From assembly GCA_943789355.1 (NCBI GenBank), contig CALSTU010000002.1, forward strand, positions 62,001-126,000: a stretch of DNA of 64,000 nt, written 5' to 3'. The first letter of the stretch is position 1. Each line of letters opens with the position of its first letter. This stretch comes from UBA7430 sp002478765. GTDB lineage: Bacteria; Bacteroidota; Bacteroidia; Flavobacteriales; UBA7430. Below the pieces are notes generated by a model. It saw only the letters and a program-made list of their open reading frames with translations. It was not told the origin of the DNA and did no database searches. Positions 59,512-64,000 of this stretch are shown piece by piece. Made by a program: the position numbers and the translations under genes.

Positions 59512-61512
59512 ATGAAAAATTTCGAACTCCGTTCTGAATTTCAGCCTACGGGAGATCAACCCAAAGCCATCAAGGAAATTGTTGATGGACTTAATCAAGG
59601 GGTCTCTAACCAAACACTACAAGGGGTAACAGGGTCTGGAAAAACTTTCACGATGGCGAACGTCATCAAAGAAGTAAATCGACCGGCACTTATCTTGTGT
59701 CATAACAAAACTCTTGCGGCCCAATTGTACGGAGAATTCAAGCAATTCTTCCCAAACAATGCTGTCGAATATTTTGTGTCGTATTACGACTATTACCAAC
59801 CCGAAGCATACATACCCCACTCTGGACTCTACATTGAAAAAGATTTATCGATTAATGATGAAATCGAAAAACTCAGACTTAGTGCTTCATCATCATTACT
59901 GTCAGGCAGAAGAGACATCATTGTCATCTCCTCTGTATCGTGTATTTATGGAATTGGAAACCCTGATGAGTTTAGTAAAAACGTCATCGAATTGGAAAAA
60001 GGGCAAATCCTAAATCGACAGGAATTACTTTTAGCACTTGTAGCATCACTATATTCTAGAACGGAAACTGAATTAGAGCGAGGTCAATTCAGAGTTAAAG
60101 GAGATTGTGTGGATATTTTCCCTGCCTATTCTGATTTTGGGTTACGCGTTTTATTTTGGGATGACGAAATAGAGTCTCTTGAGTCGTTTGACCCCGTTAG
60201 CGGACAAAGAATTGATCTTTTTGACCAAATCAATGTTTACCCAGCAAACATCTTTGTTACATCGAAAGATCGATTGGATGTTGCTAAACACGACATTCGT
60301 ACCGATCTGATTAAACAAGTGGATTATTTTAAAGAAATCGGAAAACATCTTGAGGCAAAGCGATTAGAAGAACGTGTTAACTTTGACTTAGAAATGATTC
60401 AGGAATTGGGATACTGCTCAGGAATAGAAAACTACTCCCGCTATTTAGATGGACGTAGTCCGGGAACCAGACCCTTTTGTTTGATTGACTATTTCCCAGA
60501 TGACTTCATGCTCTTTGTCGATGAAAGCCATGTAACACTTCCACAAGTTCGCGCCATGTATGGTGGTGATCGTTCTCGAAAAGAAAATTTGGTTGAGTAT
60601 GGATTCAGACTTCCATCAGCTATGGACAACAGACCTCTAAAATTTGATGAATTTGAAGGTGTCGTTAGTCAAACAATATATGTGAGTGCTACCCCTGCGG
60701 ATTATGAGTTAGAAGAATCGGAAGGTGTTATCGTAGAACAAATAATACGCCCTACTGGACTGCTTGATCCTACCATTGAAATTCGTCCTTCACAGAATCA
60801 AATTGATGATCTATTAGAAGAGATTACACAACGTGTTGAGGATGACGAACGAATATTGGTGACGACACTTACTAAGAGAATGGCTGAGGAACTCACTCAG
60901 TATCTCACTAAATATTCCATCCGATGCCGCTATATACATTCTGATGTTGACACCCTAGAACGTGTGGAAATAATGCGTGATTTACGTTTAGGGAAATTCG
61001 ATGTCCTCATCGGTGTAAACTTACTTCGAGAAGGCCTGGATTTACCTGAAGTTTCTCTCGTTGCCATCTTAGATGCTGACAAAGAAGGATTCTTACGTTC
61101 TCAAAGATCCCTCACGCAAACTGTTGGGAGAGCCGCCAGACATGTAAAAGGAAAAGCTATATTTTATGCGGATAAAATAACCGACTCCATGCAAAGAACA
61201 ATGGACGACAACGACCGAAAAAGAAATCTACAAATCAAATACAACGAAATACATAACATTACTCCTTTTGCGCTTAAGAAATCTAAAGAAAGTATTTTGA
61301 AACAAACGGCCGTGATTGGGAAAAGCTACAATGAGGCTGCGGAGCCCGAATCAAAACTTACGGTCAATGAAAATGATATCAAATACCTCACCGAAGAAAA
61401 CAAACGTAAAAAAATTAATGAGTTACGAAGAGCCATGGACAAAGCTGCCAAAGATCTAGATTTTATGGAAGCTGCTCGACTTCGAGATTTGATAAAACAA
61501 TTTAATGATTAA
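59512..61512 (+). CDS. uvrB: Excinuclease ABC subunit UvrB
   Basis: UvrB is the damage-verifying helicase of nucleotide excision repair, delivered by UvrA and partnered with UvrC. The 666-residue protein opens with FELRSEFQPTGDQPKAI and has Walker A LQGVTGSGKTFT at residues 37-47, the beta-hairpin YYDYYQPEAYIP near 91, the DEAD-like box VDESHVTLPQVRAMYGGD near 335, helicase motif V/VI (GVNLLREGLDLPEV, QTVGRAARH) near 500-540, and the C-terminal UVR coiled coil (INELRRAMDKAAKDLDFMEA). The terminator directly upstream leaves almost no room for a promoter, so expression may need readthrough or a promoter within the DUF349 gene. Confidence 0.97.
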   Translation: MKNFELRSEFQPTGDQPKAIKEIVDGLNQGVSNQTLQGVTGSGKTFTMANVIKEVNRPALILCHNKTLAAQLYGEFKQFFPNNAVEYFVSYYDYYQPEAYIPHSGLYIEKDLSINDEIEKLRLSASSSLLSGRRDIIVISSVSCIYGIGNPDEFSKNVIELEKGQILNRQELLLALVASLYSRTETELERGQFRVKGDCVDIFPAYSDFGLRVLFWDDEIESLESFDPVSGQRIDLFDQINVYPANIFVTSKDRLDVAKHDIRTDLIKQVDYFKEIGKHLEAKRLEERVNFDLEMIQELGYCSGIENYSRYLDGRSPGTRPFCLIDYFPDDFMLFVDESHVTLPQVRAMYGGDRSRKENLVEYGFRLPSAMDNRPLKFDEFEGVVSQTIYVSATPADYELEESEGVIVEQIIRPTGLLDPTIEIRPSQNQIDDLLEEITQRVEDDERILVTTLTKRMAEELTQYLTKYSIRCRYIHSDVDTLERVEIMRDLRLGKFDVLIGVNLLREGLDLPEVSLVAILDADKEGFLRSQRSLTQTVGRAARHVKGKAIFYADKITDSMQRTMDDNDRKRNLQIKYNEIHNITPFALKKSKESILKQTAVIGKSYNEAAEPESKLTVNENDIKYLTEENKRKKINELRRAMDKAAKDLDFMEAARLRDLIKQFND

Positions 61513-61611
61513 GGCAAAAGAACTGTTACTCTTTGTTAAAGAGTACTAATCCTTACATCCATCAAACTAAAAATTCATATCATTGATAATATTCATTTTA
61601 TGTAATAAATC

Positions 61612-63369
61612 ATGAAACAATTCTTGAAATTCACATTAGCATCCTCAATAGGTCTAATCATTGGAGTCTTCGCTCTTATCATCATCATCTCAGTTTTAGC
61701 AACGAGTGGGGAGTCAAAAAATACAAAACTTAAAGAAGAACATATTCTGTCCTTAAAATTACACGGCAGTATTCAAGACCGCTATGAAGAAAGTCCCTTT
61801 GAAATCTATGATCTCATGGGAGAAGAATCCAGTACCTTAGGACTAAACAATATCCTTAAGAATATTAAAAAAGCAAAATCAGACGAAAACATCAAAGGAA
61901 TCTTCCTTGATATTGGATTCTTAAATGCCGGTTTTGCTACCATAGGTGAGATTCGAAAAGCACTACTTAATTTCAAGGAATCAGGTAAATTTATTGTCAG
62001 CTATTCAGAAACATACACCCAAAGAGCATACTATTTAGCTTCAGTAGCTGATGATATTTGTATTTACCCTGAAGGAGCGCTAGAATACAATGGACTTAAC
62101 AGTTCGACTATTTTCTATACCAATGCACTAAAAAAAATAGGAATAGAACCACAAATCATCAGACACGGTAAATTTAAAAGTGCTGTGGAGCCCTTCATAT
62201 TAAATGAAATGAGTGATTCAAATCGAGAACAGGTAACAATATTTGTCAATTCCATTTGGGATGAATTCCAAGAAAATGTAGCTCGAGAAAGAAATATTTC
62301 CGTTGAAAAACTCAATGAAATCGCTAACAACTTAATGGTTCGAACTCCAAAAGATGCTCTAGACTTAGGTCTGGTTGATCAGCTGCACTACAAAGACGAA
62401 TTACACGAACATTTCACCGATTTGATGGGAAAAGATAACTTTGATGATGTTACGTTCATCAGCCTCAAAAAATACGACAGCGTTCAAAATGAAAATCTAG
62501 TAGAAAAATTAAAAAAAGATAAAATCGCGGTCGTTTACGCACAAGGAGAAATTGTTTCAGGCGCAGGAAGTGAAACCACCATAGGTTCTGATCGAATCTC
62601 CAAAGCCATCCGTAAAGCCAGAAAAGATGAAAAAGTAAAAGCTATTGTACTTCGTGTAAATTCACCCGGAGGGAGTGCTTTGGCATCTGATGTCATTTGG
62701 AGAGAAATGAAATTAGCTCAAAAGAAAAAGCCTGTAGTCGTTTCTATGGGTGATGTAGCTGCTTCTGGAGGCTACTACATTGCATGTGGAGCTGATAAGA
62801 TATATGCATCTCCCAATTCAATTACGGGATCTATAGGTGTGTTTGGCATCGTTATGAACGTTGAAGAATTACTTACCGATAAGCTTGGACTTACTTTCGA
62901 TCAAGTTAAAACCAACAAATTCTCTGATATGGGCAGTATAAATAGGCCACTGAGCAAAGAAGAATATGACATCATTCATGAAAGTGTTGTTCACATCTAC
63001 GAAGATTTTATCTTAAAAGTTGCTGAGGGGCGTCAAATGAACAAATTGGATGTTGACAACATTGGACAAGGTCGTGTTTGGTCAGGTTCGAGTGCTTTAA
63101 AAACCAATTTAATTGATGAATTTGGGGGCTTAGAGGATGCCATAGAAGAGGCTTCCATTTTGGCGAAAATGGAACATTTCCAAATTTATGAATTGCCCAA
63201 ACAGCAAGATCCTTTTCAAAAACTTTTAAATCAACTAGAGGAGGGCGTAAAAACCTCGTGGATGAAATCACAGCTAGGAAACCAATACAAATATTACAAA
63301 ACACTGGAAGACCTTAAAAGCTTAAAAGGTGTTCAGGCTAGAATGCCTTACCAATTTGTTATTGACTAA
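61612..63369 (+). CDS. sppA: Signal peptide peptidase SppA (67K type)
   Basis: SppA degrades cleaved signal peptides at the inner membrane. The 585-residue protein has an N-terminal membrane helix (residues about 7-30, ASSIGLIIGVFALIIIISVL) and two tandem ClpP-like domains. The catalytic Lys is in the RHGKFKSAVEPFI region near 186, and the nucleophile Ser in MGDVAASGGYYIACGAD near 390. VLRVNSPGGSALASD lies near 347. This is the long two-domain E. coli-type form. It begins 99 bp after uvrB. Confidence 0.94.
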   Translation: MKQFLKFTLASSIGLIIGVFALIIIISVLATSGESKNTKLKEEHILSLKLHGSIQDRYEESPFEIYDLMGEESSTLGLNNILKNIKKAKSDENIKGIFLDIGFLNAGFATIGEIRKALLNFKESGKFIVSYSETYTQRAYYLASVADDICIYPEGALEYNGLNSSTIFYTNALKKIGIEPQIIRHGKFKSAVEPFILNEMSDSNREQVTIFVNSIWDEFQENVARERNISVEKLNEIANNLMVRTPKDALDLGLVDQLHYKDELHEHFTDLMGKDNFDDVTFISLKKYDSVQNENLVEKLKKDKIAVVYAQGEIVSGAGSETTIGSDRISKAIRKARKDEKVKAIVLRVNSPGGSALASDVIWREMKLAQKKKPVVVSMGDVAASGGYYIACGADKIYASPNSITGSIGVFGIVMNVEELLTDKLGLTFDQVKTNKFSDMGSINRPLSKEEYDIIHESVVHIYEDFILKVAEGRQMNKLDVDNIGQGRVWSGSSALKTNLIDEFGGLEDAIEEASILAKMEHFQIYELPKQQDPFQKLLNQLEEGVKTSWMKSQLGNQYKYYKTLEDLKSLKGVQARMPYQFVID

Positions 63370-63398
63370 AAATTTCAATTCTATTCAACACCTACAAC

Positions 63399-64000
63399 AT
63401 GATGAGAAAAACAACTTTAATTGCCTTGGTATCATTTTTTTACATGGTGCTACCTGCACAAGATATCATCACCAACAAAAAAGGAAGTGAATATGACTTT
63501 AAGGTTCTGGTGGACCTTGAAGCAACTGAAGTTCAAAGTCAAGGAAGAACGGGTACTTGCTGGAGTTTTTCAGCATTGTCATTCATCGAGTCAGAAATCA
63601 TGCGTTTGGGTGGGGGTAAACACGAATTGTCGGAAATGTTTATTGTACGAAACACCTACTCTGATAAAGCAGAACAATATGTAAGAATGCATGGACATTT
63701 AAATTTTGGTCCTGGTGGAGCATTTCATGATGTGAGTGAAATGATAAAAGAACATGGCATCGTTCCCCTAGAAACATACTCGGGAAACCCCAGCAATGAA
63801 GAAAAATTTAACCACGGTGAAATGGATCATATTCTTTTCGGTATGGTAAAAGCCGTTGTTGATGCTGAACAGAAAACCTTAACCCCTTTGTGGAAAACGG
63901 CTTACGAAGCTGTTTTAGACACGTATTTGGGTGAAATACCTGAGAAATTCACCTATCAGGAAAAAGAATATACACCAAGGTCTTTTGCCAAATCTTTAAA
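63399..64000 (+). CDS. C1 family cysteine peptidase (bleomycin hydrolase/PepC-like), 3' end beyond window
   Basis: The window end cuts this gene after about 200 codons. It opens MMRKTTLIALVSFFYMVLPA, a signal peptide, then shows the papain-type nucleophile in QGRTGTCWSFSALSFIESE near residue 50. The segments LSEMFIVRNTYSDKAEQYVRM and FGPGGAFHDVSEMIKEHGIV match the bleomycin hydrolase/aminopeptidase C branch common in Bacteroidota. The active-site His and Asn lie outside the window. An ATG three bases further on (63402) is equally possible. It follows sppA by 29 bp and is likely in the same transcript. Confidence 0.85.
   Translation, partial: MMRKTTLIALVSFFYMVLPAQDIITNKKGSEYDFKVLVDLEATEVQSQGRTGTCWSFSALSFIESEIMRLGGGKHELSEMFIVRNTYSDKAEQYVRMHGHLNFGPGGAFHDVSEMIKEHGIVPLETYSGNPSNEEKFNHGEMDHILFGMVKAVVDAEQKTLTPLWKTAYEAVLDTYLGEIPEKFTYQEKEYTPRSFAKSL

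Noticed and set aside
61527..61545. Hairpin between uvrB and sppA
   Set aside because: The stem of TACTCTTT and AAAGAGTA has a 3-base loop but no T-run after it, so it is not called a terminator.
1..64000. CRISPR arrays, insertion sequences, prophage genes or rRNA
   Set aside because: No direct-repeat arrays with spacers, transposase or integrase motifs, phage structural genes or rRNA sequence were seen.

Overview
The window comes from a member of the Bacteroidota, most likely order Flavobacteriales. This is inferred from gene content, not from a marker-gene match. The signs are low GC; secreted proteins ending in type IX secretion (T9SS) type A sorting domains; Bacteroidota-typical families (BatA/VWA membrane proteins, DUF5916, DUF5606, DUF349, TIGR02757, 7TMR-DISM sensor kinases); start codons without Shine-Dalgarno sequences; and several promoters of the Bacteroidota type (TTG or TTTG, 17-23 nt, TAnnTTTG). 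No phage, insertion sequence, CRISPR array or rRNA operon was seen. The DNA looks like ordinary chromosome with a few accessory patches.

Layout. 0-11.6 kb: trmD on the minus strand, then a plus-strand block holding a nitronate monooxygenase-like enzyme, a small orphan protein behind a perfect palindrome, a DUF5916 outer-membrane-type protein, and a gene string of ABC ATPase, TIGR02757, BatA/VWA, a dihydroorotase homologue lacking metal ligands, an alpha/beta hydrolase and kdsA. 11.9-22 kb: a large T9SS protein with seven Cys/Asp repeats, hemH facing rocD, a photolyase/flavin reductase pair, a frameshifted leucine-rich-repeat/DUF3105 secreted protein, a CPXCG protein and an ABA4-like membrane protein. 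22-23.7 kb: a lipoprotein/small membrane protein pair and tRNA-Asp. 23.9-29.2 kb: an M3 peptidase and the minus-strand run ruvX-def-TPR lipoprotein-S8 protease-DUF5606. 29.4-33.5 kb: thioredoxin-like lipoprotein-fabG-VWA protein-prohibitin.

33.6-43 kb: comM, two tandem paralogous 7TMR-DISM histidine kinases (one with altered catalytic residues), rarA and dnaK. 43-47.5 kb: a secreted coiled-coil protein followed by panB, an RluA-type pseudouridine synthase and a Cys-less ArsC-like protein; opposite these lie a nitroreductase and two small membrane proteins. 47.6-55.2 kb: priA, an RlmL-like methyltransferase, an HI0933-type flavoprotein, typA and a NarL-type response regulator. 55.6-64 kb: a tRNA-Thr/Tyr/Gly trio, a TPR protein whose tail resembles the S1/CSD-like OB domains of TOTE conflict systems, a DUF349 protein, uvrB, sppA and a C1 peptidase cut by the window end.

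Most genes are housekeeping: translation and RNA modification, DNA repair and restart, haem, pantothenate and KDO synthesis, and envelope quality control. No clear undescribed multi-gene system is visible. The best leads are the orphan TOTE-like TPR/OB protein beside the tRNAs, the active/degenerate kinase pair, the lipoprotein/small membrane protein pair, the LRR-DUF3105 frameshift, and the unassigned operators at 2097 and 42879-42928.
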